Shown: positions 17,058 through 26,498, counted from the first letter of the stretch. The stretch is 64,000 nt of DNA from Anaeromyxobacter paludicola (GCF_023169965.1 NZ_AP025592.1:3410001-3474000), one strand, 5' to 3'. Made by a program: numbers and translations. The notes: a model not told the origin generated them from the sequence alone.

Positions 17058-17465
17058 GTGGCGTCGCGCGCGGAGGCCCGCCCGCCGTTCGGGCACGTCG
17101 AGGTCTTCGCCCTCCTCGGCGCCTCGAGCTTCCTCGCGGCCCGCTTCTTCCCGGTGCTGGCGCTCCGGCTCCGCTGCCCGCTGCTCGCCCTCACCGGCTG
17201 GCCCTGCCCCACGTGCGGCATGACGCGGGCCTTCGTGCGGCTCGCGCACGGCGCGGTGGGCGGGGCGGTGGCCGCGAGCCCCCTCGGCGCGCTCCTCGCG
17301 GCGGCCGCGTGGGCCTTCGGCGCCGCCGCCCTCGCCGCCTGGGCCGCCGGCCGCCCGCTCCCGGCGCTGCCCCGCCCGGCGCAGCGCGCCCTCGCGGCGG
17401 CCCTGGTCGGGCTCGCCGCCGTCAACTGGTCCTGGCTCTGTCTCACCCGCTGGAGGTCGCCGTGA
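17058..17465 (+). CDS. DUF2752-family membrane protein
   Basis: A 135-residue protein with a GTG start, 3 bp after the previous stop. The diagnostic motif is CPTCGMTRA (about residues 52-60) in an otherwise hydrophobic protein with three predicted helices. The family function is unknown. It overlaps plsY by 4 bp. Confidence 0.85.
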   Translation: MASRAEARPPFGHVEVFALLGASSFLAARFFPVLALRLRCPLLALTGWPCPTCGMTRAFVRLAHGAVGGAVAASPLGALLAAAAWAFGAAALAAWAAGRPLPALPRPAQRALAAALVGLAAVNWSWLCLTRWRSP

Positions 17466-18079
17466 ATCCGCCGCTGCTCACGTCCGTCGTGCTCGTCGTC
17501 CTGGGCTACCTGATGGGCTCGGTGCCCTTCGGGCTCATCCTGGCGCGCGCCTTCGCCGGAGTGGACGTGCGCGCCGTCGGGTCGGGCAACATCGGCGCCT
17601 CCAACGTCTCGCGCGCGGCCGGCAAGCTCGCGGGGGTGGTGACGCTCCTCTTCGACGCCGGCAAGGCGGCGCTCCCGATGATCCTCACCCGCTCGCTCCT
17701 GCGCGGCTCGTACGGCGACGCGGCGGCCGGCCACCTCGAGCTCTACGTGGGCGTGGCCGCGTTCGTGGGCCACTGCTTCCCGGTCTGGCTCCGGTTCAAG
17801 GGCGGCAAGGGGGTCGCCACCGGGCTCGGCGTCTTCGCGGTGCTCGCGCCGCTCGCCGCGCTGGCGGCCCTGGTGTCCTTCGGGGTCGTCTTCGCGGTGA
17901 CCCGCATCGCCTCGGTGTCGTCGCTCGTCGGCACCACCGTCTGCGCCGGCGGCGCCATCCTCGTGCACGGGTGGGGGACCGACGTGGCCTGGGGCGCGCT
18001 CCTCATCGCCGCGCTCATCTTCTGGCGCCACCGCGGCAACCTCGCCAGGCTCTTCCAGAAGCGCGAGATCAAGGTCTAG
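17462..18079 (+). CDS. plsY: Glycerol-3-phosphate acyltransferase PlsY
   Basis: A 205-residue inner-membrane enzyme that acylates glycerol-3-phosphate using acyl-phosphate. Family motifs are GSVPFGLI, VGSGNIGASNVSRAAG and RFKGGKGVATGLG. The start is GTG, overlapping the DUF2752 gene. The length is normal. Confidence 0.96.
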   Translation: MNPPLLTSVVLVVLGYLMGSVPFGLILARAFAGVDVRAVGSGNIGASNVSRAAGKLAGVVTLLFDAGKAALPMILTRSLLRGSYGDAAAGHLELYVGVAAFVGHCFPVWLRFKGGKGVATGLGVFAVLAPLAALAALVSFGVVFAVTRIASVSSLVGTTVCAGGAILVHGWGTDVAWGALLIAALIFWRHRGNLARLFQKREIKV

Positions 18080-18121
18080 CGGCGCGCCCGGGGCGGGCGC
18101 GCGGCGGGCCAGGGAGCGGCC

Positions 18122-18547
18122 ATGGAAGGCTATCCGGTGGTGGTCGAGGAGAAGGTCCGCTACTCGGACATCGACGCCTTCAACCACCTCAACAACGTGG
18201 TCTTCTTCCAGCTCTTCCAGCAGGCGCGGGTGGCCTACTTCGAGGAGGTGGGGATCTTCAGCCGCATGGGGCGCGGCGAGCAGAACCTGGTGGTCGGCGA
18301 GACCTCCTGCCGGTTCCTCGCCGAGGGGCACTACGGCGACGTGGTGCAGTGCGGGGCGCGCTTCGCTCGGCTCGGCACCAGCTCCTGCGAGCAGCAGTAC
18401 CGGCTCGAGGTGCGCGGCAAGCCCATCGCCGAGGGGAGCGCGGTGCTCGTCTTCTACGACTTCCAGACCGGCCGCTCGGCGCCGCTCCCGGAGCCGCTCA
18501 AGGCGCGCATCCGCGAGATCGAGGCGCGCGCGGGGCGGGTGATCTGA
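18122..18547 (+). CDS. Acyl-CoA thioesterase (4-hydroxybenzoyl-CoA thioesterase/YbgC type)
   Basis: A 141-residue hotdog-fold protein. The signature YSDIDAFNHLNNVVFFQL carries the catalytic aspartate of this subfamily. The substrate cannot be told; a lipid-related role fits the neighbour plsY. It is 42 bp downstream of plsY, in the same direction. Confidence 0.88.
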   Translation: MEGYPVVVEEKVRYSDIDAFNHLNNVVFFQLFQQARVAYFEEVGIFSRMGRGEQNLVVGETSCRFLAEGHYGDVVQCGARFARLGTSSCEQQYRLEVRGKPIAEGSAVLVFYDFQTGRSAPLPEPLKARIREIEARAGRVI

Positions 18548-18576
18548 GGCCCCGCGGGCGCTAGAACGAGGGCACC

Positions 18577-20349
18577 TTGCCCGCCCCCGAGCTTTCGTCC
18601 GGCGCCCGCGCCGCCGCCCCCCGCGCCTCCCTCCGCCGCCTCTGGCCGCTGTTCCGCGAGGAGCGGCCGGCGCTCGCCCTCGCCACCCTGCTCCTCCTCG
18701 TGGGCTCGCTGGCGGCGCTCGCCTACCCGCAGGGCGTCCGGATCATCGTGGACGGCGCCACCTCCCGGCGCGACCCGGCCGCGGTCCGGGACGCCGCGCT
18801 GCTGCTGGGGGCGCTCGCGGTGCTGCAGGGGCTCGCCGTGGCCGGCCGGGCCTGGCTCTTCGGCGTCGCCGGCGAGCGCGGCGTCCGGCGCGTGCGCGAG
18901 CAGCTCTTCCGCTCGCTGGTCTCGCAGGAGGTCGCCTTCTTCGACGGCCAGCGCACGGGCGCCCTCCAGTCCCGGCTCGCCTCCGACACCGCCGCGCTGC
19001 AGGCGCTCCTCTCGTCCCAGCTCTCGATGGCGCTGCGCAACGGCGTGCAGGTGGCCGGCGCGCTGGCGCTCCTCGTCTACACCTCGCCGCGCCTCACCGC
19101 GGTGATGCTGTCGGTCATCCCGGCGGTGGCCTTCGGCGCGGTCTTCTACGGGCGGAAGATCCGCGGCCTGTCGCGCCGCTCGCAGGACGCCCTCGCCGAG
19201 GCCGGGCACGTCGCCGAGGAGTCGCTCTCCGCCATCCGCACCGTCCGGGCCTTCGCCGCCGAGGACGCCGAGGACCGCCGCTACGGCGCCGCCGTGGCCC
19301 GGGCCTTCGCGCTCGCCCGCGCCCGGGTCCTCGCCGGCTCCGTCTTCCTGGGCGCCACCTACGCCGGCGTCTACGCCGCCATCGCGGTGGTGCTCGGCTA
19401 CGGCGGGGCCCTCGTGGCGCAGGGCGCGCTCACCGCCGGCGCGCTGACCGCCTTCCTCGTCTACACGCTGCTCATCGCCATGGGGCTCGGGACCCTGGCC
19501 GACAACTGGGCGGAGGCGATGCGCGGGCTGGGGGCCGCCGAGCGGGTCTTCGAGCTCGTGGACCGCGCCCCGGCGATGGCGCTGCGGGGCGGGCGCCGGC
19601 TCGAGCGCGTCGCCGGCCGCGTCGCCTTCGAGGACGTCCGCTTCTCGTACCCGCTCCGGCCCGAGGCCGAGGTGCTCCACGGGATCGAGCTGGTGGTCGA
19701 GCCGGGCGAGGTGGTGGCCCTCGTCGGCCCCTCCGGCGCCGGCAAGTCCACGCTCGGCGCGCTCCTGGTCCGGCTCTACGACCCCTCCGCCGGCCGGGTC
19801 ACGCTCGACGGGCACGACCTCCGGGAGCTCGATCCCTCCTGGCTGCGCGCCCAGGTCGGGGTGGTGTCGCAGGAGCCGGTGCTCTTCTCGACCAGCGTCG
19901 CCGAGAACGTCCGCTACGGCCGCCCCGGCGCGAGCGACGCCGAGGTGCGCGAGGCCCTCGCCGGCGCCAACGCGCTCGACTTCGTCCAGGGCTTCCCCGA
20001 CGGCCTCGCCACGCGCGTGGGCGAGCGGGGGCAGCAGCTCTCCGGCGGCCAGAAGCAGCGGGTGGCCATCGCCCGGGCCATCCTCAAGGACCCGCGGCTC
20101 CTCCTCCTCGACGAGGCGACGAGCGCGCTCGACGCCGGCTCGGAGGCGCTGGTGCAGGAGGCGCTCGCGAGGCTCATGCGCGGCCGCACCGCGATCGTCA
20201 TCGCCCACCGGCTCTCCACGGTGGTGGGCGCCGACCGGGTGGTGGTGATCGACGGCGGCCGGGTGATCGAGTCGGGCGGCCACGCCGCGCTGGTCTCGCG
20301 CGGCGGCGCCTACGCCCGGCTGGTGGAGCGGCAGGTGCTGCGCGGGTAG
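18577..20349 (+). CDS. ABC exporter, fused permease-ATPase (MsbA/multidrug type)
   Basis: A 590-residue half-transporter. Six transmembrane helices (about residues 30-320) precede an ATPase with Walker A GPSGAGKST, a Q-loop (VGVVSQEPVLF), signature LSGGQKQR and Walker B LLLLDEATSALD. It would homodimerise. The lipid or drug substrate cannot be inferred from sequence alone; nearby plsY and thioesterase genes make a lipid substrate plausible. The start chosen is TTG 18577, 29 bp after the thioesterase stop; no better in-frame start is visible. Confidence 0.93.
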   Translation: MPAPELSSGARAAAPRASLRRLWPLFREERPALALATLLLLVGSLAALAYPQGVRIIVDGATSRRDPAAVRDAALLLGALAVLQGLAVAGRAWLFGVAGERGVRRVREQLFRSLVSQEVAFFDGQRTGALQSRLASDTAALQALLSSQLSMALRNGVQVAGALALLVYTSPRLTAVMLSVIPAVAFGAVFYGRKIRGLSRRSQDALAEAGHVAEESLSAIRTVRAFAAEDAEDRRYGAAVARAFALARARVLAGSVFLGATYAGVYAAIAVVLGYGGALVAQGALTAGALTAFLVYTLLIAMGLGTLADNWAEAMRGLGAAERVFELVDRAPAMALRGGRRLERVAGRVAFEDVRFSYPLRPEAEVLHGIELVVEPGEVVALVGPSGAGKSTLGALLVRLYDPSAGRVTLDGHDLRELDPSWLRAQVGVVSQEPVLFSTSVAENVRYGRPGASDAEVREALAGANALDFVQGFPDGLATRVGERGQQLSGGQKQRVAIARAILKDPRLLLLDEATSALDAGSEALVQEALARLMRGRTAIVIAHRLSTVVGADRVVVIDGGRVIESGGHAALVSRGGAYARLVERQVLRG

Positions 20350-20859
20350 GGCGCAATGCCAGTCACCGAGCGAGCTCCCCTCGTTCGAACGGCGCCCGCG
20401 CGCCGAGCCCTGACCTTCTTCGGGCCATGACGCGGGCGGAGGGCGCACGCGCGAACGATCTCGTGGAGCTCGGCGGCGGCGCCGCCGCCTCGCCGGACGG
20501 GTCCGAACGCACGGGGCCAGGGGCGCGCGAAACGAGGCCGCGCCCGCGAGGAGGATCGGCCAGCCGTCCCCGGGGAAAGCTCGTGCCGGAAGCTCCCGCA
20601 GCTTGTGTCGCCTGCTGCCGATCCATCTCGTTACCCATGCACCCAATCCGGACCCCGTGTTCGCTTGACAGGGCCGCGGGCTTTTCCGCCTCGCGGCGGT
20701 CCCGCGCGCTGGGCAGGCCCCTCCGGACGCATCCGGCTTCCCCTGCGCGGCGCGCCCGCCGTGTCCGAGGGAGCGCGGAGGCTGCTCCGGGAAAGCCCGG
20801 CCACGGACCGCCCAGACCCCTTCCCGGAGGGCTCGAAAACCGCTGGTACAACGGAGTCC
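20350..20859. other. Non-coding left flank of the HNH gene
   Basis: This 510-bp gap holds the left inverted-repeat arm (20418-20551). The rest, 20552-20859, has a lone TTGACA at 20665 without a good -10 box and no convincing gene. The stretch immediately before the HNH start contains TACAAC 8 bp upstream of the ATG. Confidence 0.6.
20418..20551. repeat. Left arm of a 134-bp imperfect inverted repeat
   Basis: It matches, in inverted orientation, 22232-22365 on the other side of the HNH gene. Three anchors are colinear: 20 identical bases at the inner end, 31 identical bases in the middle (20466-20496, containing an 18-bp perfect palindrome of GGC/GCC), and 10 bases at the outer end. Confidence 0.75.
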
Positions 20860-22140
20860 ATGAACGCTCCGCTCTCCTTCGACCTGACCGCACTGTCCGA
20901 CCGCGCGCTCCTCGAGGCCCTCACCTCGCTCGTCCGGCGCGAGCGCGAGGTCACCGCCGAGGTCGTCGCGCACCTCGCCGAGGTCGATGCTCGCAGGCTC
21001 TACCGCGACCACGCCTGTCCCTCGATGCACGCTTACTGCGTGGGCGTGCTCCACCTCGCCGACGAGGCCGCCTACAAGCGCATCAACGCCGCCCGTACGG
21101 CGCGCCGCTTCCCTGCCGTCCTGGAGATGCTCGCCGACGGCAGGCTCCACCTCTCCGCCGTATGCCTCCTTGCGCAGCACCTCACCGAGGAGAACCACGG
21201 AGCCCTCCTCGACGCCGCGGTCCACCGCAGCAAGCGCGACATCGAAGAGCTCCTCGCCGAGCGATTCCCCCGGCCGGACGTGCCCGCGGCGCTGCGCAAG
21301 CTCCCGAGCCCGTTGCCGCGCTTCGCGCCATCGGCGCCGCCCGAAGCGCCGCCGCTTGTCGCTCCGCCGCAAGCGCCCTCGCTTCTCCCTCGGCCCGAAG
21401 CGCCATCACTCCTCATTGCGCCCGAAGCGCCGTCGCGCCGCATTCCCCCCGCTGCGCTCGCGCCCTCCGCACCGGTCGTCGCGCCGCCTCCTCCTCCGCG
21501 CCCCGTGCTCGCTCCGCTCGCGCCCGAGCGCTACAGGCTCCAGCTCACCATTTCTCGCCAGACCCGCGACCGGCTGGAGGAGGCCCGGGACCTGCTCGGC
21601 CATCAGATGCCGGCCGGAGATCTCGCCGAGGTGGTCGACCGCGCGCTCGAGCTCCTGGTCCGGGAGCTTCGCAAGCGGAAGTTCGCCGAGACCCGAACGC
21701 CGCGCGCGCCCAGGTCCGCCCCGGCGACCGAGGGCTCACGGCACATTCCCCACCACGTCCGGCGCGAGGTGGCGCTTCGCGACGGGAATCAGTGCACCTT
21801 TGTCGCCGAGGACGGACGGCGCTGCCCGGCGCGCCGCAGGCTCGAGTTCCACCACCAGCGGGTCGCGTTCGCGAAGGGCGGGGAGGGGTCGGCCGACAAC
21901 CTCTGCCTCCGCTGCACCGCCCACCACGGGCTCGCGACGGAGCAGGAGTTCGGCCGCGAGCACGTCGCCCGACGGGTCGCCGAGGCCCGGTTAGCGCGCG
22001 AGCGCCTCCGCGGTGCCAAGGCGCCTTCCCCGGGAGTGGCGAGCACCCCCCGCGAGCGCCGCCGCGAGGCCAAGCCACCGTCCCCGGGAACGGCGAGAAC
22101 GGCCAGCACTCCCTCATCGTTCGCGTTCGGCCCGACCTGA
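20860..22140 (+). CDS. HNH endonuclease with DUF222/13E12-like N-terminal region
   Basis: A 426-residue protein. I chose the ATG at 20860 because the conserved region (LSDRALLEALTSLVRREREVTAEVVAHLAEV) begins there. The helical N-terminal domain resembles the 13E12/DUF222 repeat family. A Pro/Ala-rich low-complexity linker (about residues 150-218, repeated PEAPS units) follows. The C-terminal HNH nuclease region (about 300-368) has C312, H331/H332, C349, C352 and H355/H356. The tail is Arg/Pro-rich. The gene stands alone between inverted repeats, suggesting a homing or mobile role; this is inference. Confidence 0.85.
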   Translation: MNAPLSFDLTALSDRALLEALTSLVRREREVTAEVVAHLAEVDARRLYRDHACPSMHAYCVGVLHLADEAAYKRINAARTARRFPAVLEMLADGRLHLSAVCLLAQHLTEENHGALLDAAVHRSKRDIEELLAERFPRPDVPAALRKLPSPLPRFAPSAPPEAPPLVAPPQAPSLLPRPEAPSLLIAPEAPSRRIPPAALAPSAPVVAPPPPPRPVLAPLAPERYRLQLTISRQTRDRLEEARDLLGHQMPAGDLAEVVDRALELLVRELRKRKFAETRTPRAPRSAPATEGSRHIPHHVRREVALRDGNQCTFVAEDGRRCPARRRLEFHHQRVAFAKGGEGSADNLCLRCTAHHGLATEQEFGREHVARRVAEARLARERLRGAKAPSPGVASTPRERRREAKPPSPGTARTASTPSSFAFGPT

Positions 22141-22522
22141 CCGATGGCTCGGCGGGGCGGGCCTTCCGTGCTCCACCCGGCCGGTCCCTCCCACCGGGCG
22201 CGATGCGGCGAGCTTCCGTGAGGGTTGTTCACCTCGCGGGCGCGGCCTCGTCGCACGGGCCCCCGCGTTCGCGCGTGCAGGCTCCGCCCGGCGAGGCGGC
22301 GGCGCCGCCGCCGAGCTCGCGGGAGCGCTCGCGCGCGACCCTCCCCTCGTCGTCCTGGCCCGAAGGCGGCTCGCCGGACAGGGCCGCGGTCGAAGCAGAC
22401 TGGCCCCGTCGCGCTGGCCGGCGCCGGAGCCGGAGTGCGCGCGCCCCGACCACTGACAGAGAGGCACGGCGGAAGGCGCTCCGTGAACGGGATGGCGGCT
22501 ACCTGCGCCGCGCGGCTCCGGC
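22141..22522. other. Non-coding right flank of the HNH gene
   Basis: This 382-bp gap holds the right inverted-repeat arm (22232-22365). The remaining sequence up to the convergent gene ending at 22523 shows no gene, RNA or clear terminator. Confidence 0.6.
22232..22365. repeat. Right arm of a 134-bp imperfect inverted repeat
   Basis: Inverted partner of 20418-20551, of the same length. The 31-base central match lies at 22288-22318. The arm starts 91 bp after the HNH stop codon. Confidence 0.75.
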
Positions 22523-22963
22523 TCAGCGGAGCAGCGACTTCACGAGGTGCGCCCCGAGCTCGCGCAGCCCGGCGTCGAGCGCGGCGCTGCCCTTCTCGGA
22601 CTGGAGCGTCGCCCGCAGGGCCTCCGGCGCCAGCCCGAGCTCGAGGTTCACCCGGACGAGCACCGCCGAGAGGGCCGGGCCCGCCGCGGCGGCCTTCACC
22701 TTGCCGCCGCGCTCCTGCATCGCCTTCGCGATCCGATCCAGGAGGGCGTCCTCGCTGGTGCGCGGGCCCTGCTGGTCGAAGAGCGCCTCCGAGATCCCCC
22801 AGTGGAGATCCTCGAGGAGCTCCGGCGCCGCGAGCGCCAGGGCGAGCCGCTCGCGCGCCTCCTCCTCGTCCACCGACATCGCGGCCGCGTAGGTGGGGGC
22901 GACGAGGGTGACGAGGTCCTTGCGCGGGAAGAGGTGCGGCAGGCGCTTCGAGAAGAGGGGCAC
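22523..22963 (-). CDS. Conserved-looking hypothetical protein downstream of ftsK
   Basis: A 146-residue, mostly helical, soluble protein with a normal GC-rich codon pattern. I do not recognise a family. The N-terminus (LFSKRLPHLFPRKDLVTLVAPTYAAA) has no signal peptide. It lies 60 bp after ftsK on the same strand, so it is probably cotranscribed with it. Confidence 0.75.
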   Translation of the reverse strand: MPLFSKRLPHLFPRKDLVTLVAPTYAAAMSVDEEEARERLALALAAPELLEDLHWGISEALFDQQGPRTSEDALLDRIAKAMQERGGKVKAAAAGPALSAVLVRVNLELGLAPEALRATLQSEKGSAALDAGLRELGAHLVKSLLR

Positions 22964-23023
22964 GGCGGGAGCATACCCGGTCGCGGCGCGCGCTGCCCGG
23001 GGACGCCGGACCCGGGCGCCGCG

Positions 23024-25855
23024 CTAGACGTTCGTCTCCGCCCGCGCCTCGCCGATGGGGCGCACCAGCACCTGCCGCGGCTTCACGCCGTTCGGCGGGC
23101 CGACCACGCCCTCGCGCTCCATGCGCTCGATGATCTTGGCGGCCTTGTTGTAGCCGAGCCGCATCTCGCGCTGGAGCTTCGAGACCGAGACCTCCTCCAT
23201 GCGCGAGACGAGGTCCACCGCCTGGTCGTAGACCGGATCGTCCTCGTCCTCGCCGCGGCCGGCCCCCTCGCCCGAGTCGCGGGCCTTGAGGATCGACGGG
23301 TCGTAGACCGGGCGCCCCTGCTCCTTGAGGAAGGAGACCACCCGCTCGATCTCGCCCTCGGAGACGAAGGCGCCCTGGACGCGGGTCACCGGCTGGGTCG
23401 CGGTGAGCACCAGCATGTCGCCGTCGCCGAGCAGGCTCTCGGCGCCGGGGCCGTTGATGATGGTGGCCGAGTCGTGGCGGCTGGCGAGCCGGAAGGTGAT
23501 GCGGGCCGGGAAGTTGTTCTTGATCATGCCCGTCACCACGTCGGTGGACGGGCGCTGCGTCGCCACCATGAGGTGGATGCCGGTGGCGCGGGCCTTCTGC
23601 GCCAGGCGGGCGAGCGAGATCTCCACCTCGCGCGGCGCGGTCATCATGAGGTCGGCGAGCTCGTCGATGATGACCACGATGTACGGCAGCTTCTGCGGCT
23701 GCTTCTTCTGGTCGCGGGCGGCCACCGGATCGTCCGGCGGGGGCGCGGTCGGGTCCTCGTACTCGGCGCTCGCCTCGATCGGCTCGAACTCCGGCGGCGG
23801 CTCGCCCATGGAGGCCGCGTCGCGCGCGGCGAAGACCTCGCTGGCGGGGCGGCCCGGCGCGGCGGTCCCGCCGGCGGCGTCCACCGCCTCGCGGGCGAGG
23901 CGCGCCTCGGCCTCCTCCTCGGTCTCGCCCTGGGCGACGTCCACCACCACGAGCTTCTTCGGCCGGGGCGCGAGCTCCGCCTCCTCGAAGAGCGTGCCCT
24001 GCGCCCGCTGCTTCTCCACCTTGGCGTTGTAGCTCTTGAGGTCCTTCGAGCCGGTGTCGGCCAGGATCTGGGTGCGCCGCTCCATCTCGTCCACCGCCCA
24101 CTGCAGCGCCCGGGTGGCCTTCTGCGGGTCGGTCACCACCGGCAGGAGCAGGTGCGGGATGTCCTCGTAGATGGAGAGCTCGGTCATCTTCGGGTCCACC
24201 ATGATCATGCGGACCTGGTCGGGCGCCTGCCGGTAGAGCATCGACAGGATCATGGTGTTGAGGCCGACCGACTTGCCCGAGCCGGTGGTGCCGGCGATGA
24301 GCAGGTGCGGCATCCGCTGCAGGTCGACGCAGTAGGGGATGCCCTCGATGTTCTTGCCGAGCGCGAGCGGGAGCAGGCCGCCCGCGTGGGCGAAGGTCTC
24401 CGACTCGAGCACGTCCTTCAGGAACACCGTGGCCCGGTCGCGGTTCGGCACCTCGATGCCCACCACGCCCTTGCCCGGGATGGGCGCGATGATGCGGATG
24501 CGCGTGGCGGACAGGGCCATGGTGAGCTCCTTGTCCAGGTTCTCGATCTTGGCGAGCTTCACGCCGGCGACCGGGCTGAACTCGTAGAGCGTCACCACCG
24601 GGCCGGGCCGGATGTGGCGGATCACCCCCTCGACGCCGTGGGTCTTGAGGGTGGCGACGATGATGCCGGCGGTGCGCTGCAGCCCGCCCTCGTCCACCTC
24701 CTTCTCTACCACCTCGGGCTTGTCGAGGAGCCCGAGGGCGGGGAGGGTGAAGACCGCGCCGGACTGGGTGTAGGCGAAGGACGGCTCCTCCTTCTCGTCC
24801 TCCTTCTTGCGCTTCTTCTTCTCCTGCATGGCCGCCGAGAGCACGATCTCGGGGCGCGCCGGCTCGGCGGCGGGCGCGTTCGCGGCGGGCTCGGCGGCCG
24901 CCGCGGGCTCCTCGGCGGGCGCGGCGGCCTCGGCCGGCGCCACCACCACGAGCGGCCGCGCCTCGCAGGCGTCCTCCTTCTTCTTGCGGCGCGGCTTCTC
25001 CTTCGGCTCCTCTGGCGGGAGCGGCGCGGTGTTGAGCTCGCGCGCCCAGGCCGGATCGTCGTCGCCGGCGGGCCCCTCCTCCGCCGCGACCTCCACGGCG
25101 CCGGCGGCGAGCGCCACCGCGGCGCGGGCGCGGGCCTCCTCGTCGGCGGCCTCCTCCTCGGCCCGGCGGGCCTTCTCGGCCGCCTCGGCCTCCCGCAGCT
25201 CGGCCACGGCCTCGCGGTGGCGGTCCACCGCCTCGCGGGTCTGGTGGAACAGGAAGGCACCCAGGGCGCGCATCGCGCGGCCGACCGCGGCGGCGGCCGC
25301 GACCACGTCGAGGTCGGCGGCGAGGATGAGGGCCACCACCGCGCAGGCGCCCACCACGAGGGCGGTGCCGACGGCGCCGAAGAGCGCCTCGGCGTTGCGG
25401 CAGAGCACGCGGCCCACCGCGCCGCCGGCGGGGAAGCTCGCGAGCTCGGTCCGGCCGAGGAAGAGCTGGGCCAGGGTGGCGACGGCGAGGGTCAGCACCG
25501 CGTAGGCCGCCGCCGCCACCGCGGTGAGGCGGCGCGGCGCGTCGCGGAAGAGCCGGATGGCGCCGGTGCAGACGGCGATGGGCAGCACCAGGGCGGAGAA
25601 GCCGAGGACGCCGTAGAGCCCCAGCGCGGCGTAGTGGCCGACCTTGCCGCAGAGGTTGCCCGCCGGCGGGAGCCCCCGGTCGAGGAACAGGCGGTCCTGC
25701 GAGGAGAAGCTGACGAGCGCGAGGAACAGCGCGAGCCCCACCGTGAAGAGCAGGACCGCCGCGATGTCCTTCTTCATCCCGGTGCCGCGCGCCCCCTCGG
25801 CGCGCTCGCCCCGCTTCGCGGTGTCCTTCTCCTTGCGGCTCTTCCCCTTGCCCAT
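23024..25855 (-). CDS. ftsK: DNA translocase FtsK/SpoIIIE
   Basis: A 943-residue septal DNA pump that moves chromosome ends during division. The N-terminal part has four to five transmembrane helices (about residues 28-190). A charged/Ala-rich linker follows, then the RecA-like motor with Walker A GTTGSGKS (about 521-528) and Walker B VVIIDELADLMM (about 725-735). A C-terminal winged-helix gamma domain (about 875-940, REMRLGYNKAAKIIERME) would read KOPS-like sites. Between the conserved SYN motif and Walker B there is an acidic insertion of roughly 60-90 extra residues compared with E. coli FtsK. The ATG is preceded by AGGAAGGG. Confidence 0.95.
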   Translation of the reverse strand: MGKGKSRKEKDTAKRGERAEGARGTGMKKDIAAVLLFTVGLALFLALVSFSSQDRLFLDRGLPPAGNLCGKVGHYAALGLYGVLGFSALVLPIAVCTGAIRLFRDAPRRLTAVAAAAYAVLTLAVATLAQLFLGRTELASFPAGGAVGRVLCRNAEALFGAVGTALVVGACAVVALILAADLDVVAAAAAVGRAMRALGAFLFHQTREAVDRHREAVAELREAEAAEKARRAEEEAADEEARARAAVALAAGAVEVAAEEGPAGDDDPAWARELNTAPLPPEEPKEKPRRKKKEDACEARPLVVVAPAEAAAPAEEPAAAAEPAANAPAAEPARPEIVLSAAMQEKKKRKKEDEKEEPSFAYTQSGAVFTLPALGLLDKPEVVEKEVDEGGLQRTAGIIVATLKTHGVEGVIRHIRPGPVVTLYEFSPVAGVKLAKIENLDKELTMALSATRIRIIAPIPGKGVVGIEVPNRDRATVFLKDVLESETFAHAGGLLPLALGKNIEGIPYCVDLQRMPHLLIAGTTGSGKSVGLNTMILSMLYRQAPDQVRMIMVDPKMTELSIYEDIPHLLLPVVTDPQKATRALQWAVDEMERRTQILADTGSKDLKSYNAKVEKQRAQGTLFEEAELAPRPKKLVVVDVAQGETEEEAEARLAREAVDAAGGTAAPGRPASEVFAARDAASMGEPPPEFEPIEASAEYEDPTAPPPDDPVAARDQKKQPQKLPYIVVIIDELADLMMTAPREVEISLARLAQKARATGIHLMVATQRPSTDVVTGMIKNNFPARITFRLASRHDSATIINGPGAESLLGDGDMLVLTATQPVTRVQGAFVSEGEIERVVSFLKEQGRPVYDPSILKARDSGEGAGRGEDEDDPVYDQAVDLVSRMEEVSVSKLQREMRLGYNKAAKIIERMEREGVVGPPNGVKPRQVLVRPIGEARAETNV

Positions 25856-26148
25856 CGCCCAACCCTTCCTGATGCGTGGCCTTTTTCGGATCCTGCGGCC
25901 AGCGATGCCAGATGGTATCGGGGGGTGGCCGAAAAGCCATTTTCCGGCCGGCCCGGCGAGGGGCGGCGACGGACGGGCCGGCGGGCCGGATCCCCCGTGA
26001 TCCCGGCCACATCCCCGCCGGGCGCGAGCGGCGGATGGCCGTTATGAAACCTCGCATCGCCGCCGGGCTGAGGTATGAGGAGGGGGAGGCCCTCCGGCGA
26101 GAGTCCGGACGGCCCCACATCGACCCGACGCCCGCACGAGGAGCGCGC

Positions 26149-26487
26149 ATGTCCGACAGGGGAATCACGACGCCTTCGCAGACCGAGGACGAGTACTTCG
26201 TCAAGGAAGACGCCGAGAAGAAGCGGCGGATCGCCCTCCAGGTGAAGCAGGAGACGGCCGCCGCCGAGCTGCAGCGGCTGAAGGACCTGCACTACATGCA
26301 CTGCCCCAAGTGCGGCCTGAAGATGACCGAGGTGAAGTACGGGAAGGTGGACGTGGACGTCTGCTTCGCCTGCAACGGCATCTTCCTCGACCAGGGCGAG
26401 CTCGAGCAGATCGAGCGGGACCGCCACCCGGTCATGGGCGCCATCCTCAACTGGTTCAAGGCCGAGACCCACCACCCGGTGAAGTGA
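26149..26487 (+). CDS. TFIIB-type zinc-ribbon protein
   Basis: A 112-residue protein with ATG 26149 after a GAGGAG site. An N-terminal charged helix is followed by CPKCGLKM and [18 protein letters not shown], the zf-TFIIB family signature (two CxxC knuckles plus the WLD/FLD-GEL motif). The function of this family is unknown. It starts a run with gatC 11 bp downstream. Confidence 0.88.
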   Translation: MSDRGITTPSQTEDEYFVKEDAEKKRRIALQVKQETAAAELQRLKDLHYMHCPKCGLKMTEVKYGKVDVDVCFACNGIFLDQGELEQIERDRHPVMGAILNWFKAETHHPVK

Positions 26488-26498
26488 GGGAGCGCCCG

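Noticed and set aside
18563-18585. GGCAC...TTGC as a sigma-54 site before the ABC exporter
   Set aside because: The two half-elements are one base apart instead of four to five, and the second contains the start codon.
21789-26204. A 1,471-codon minus-strand frame
   Set aside because: It overlaps ftsK in another frame and the HNH gene antisense. It shows low-complexity composition with no motifs, and ftsK explains the region.
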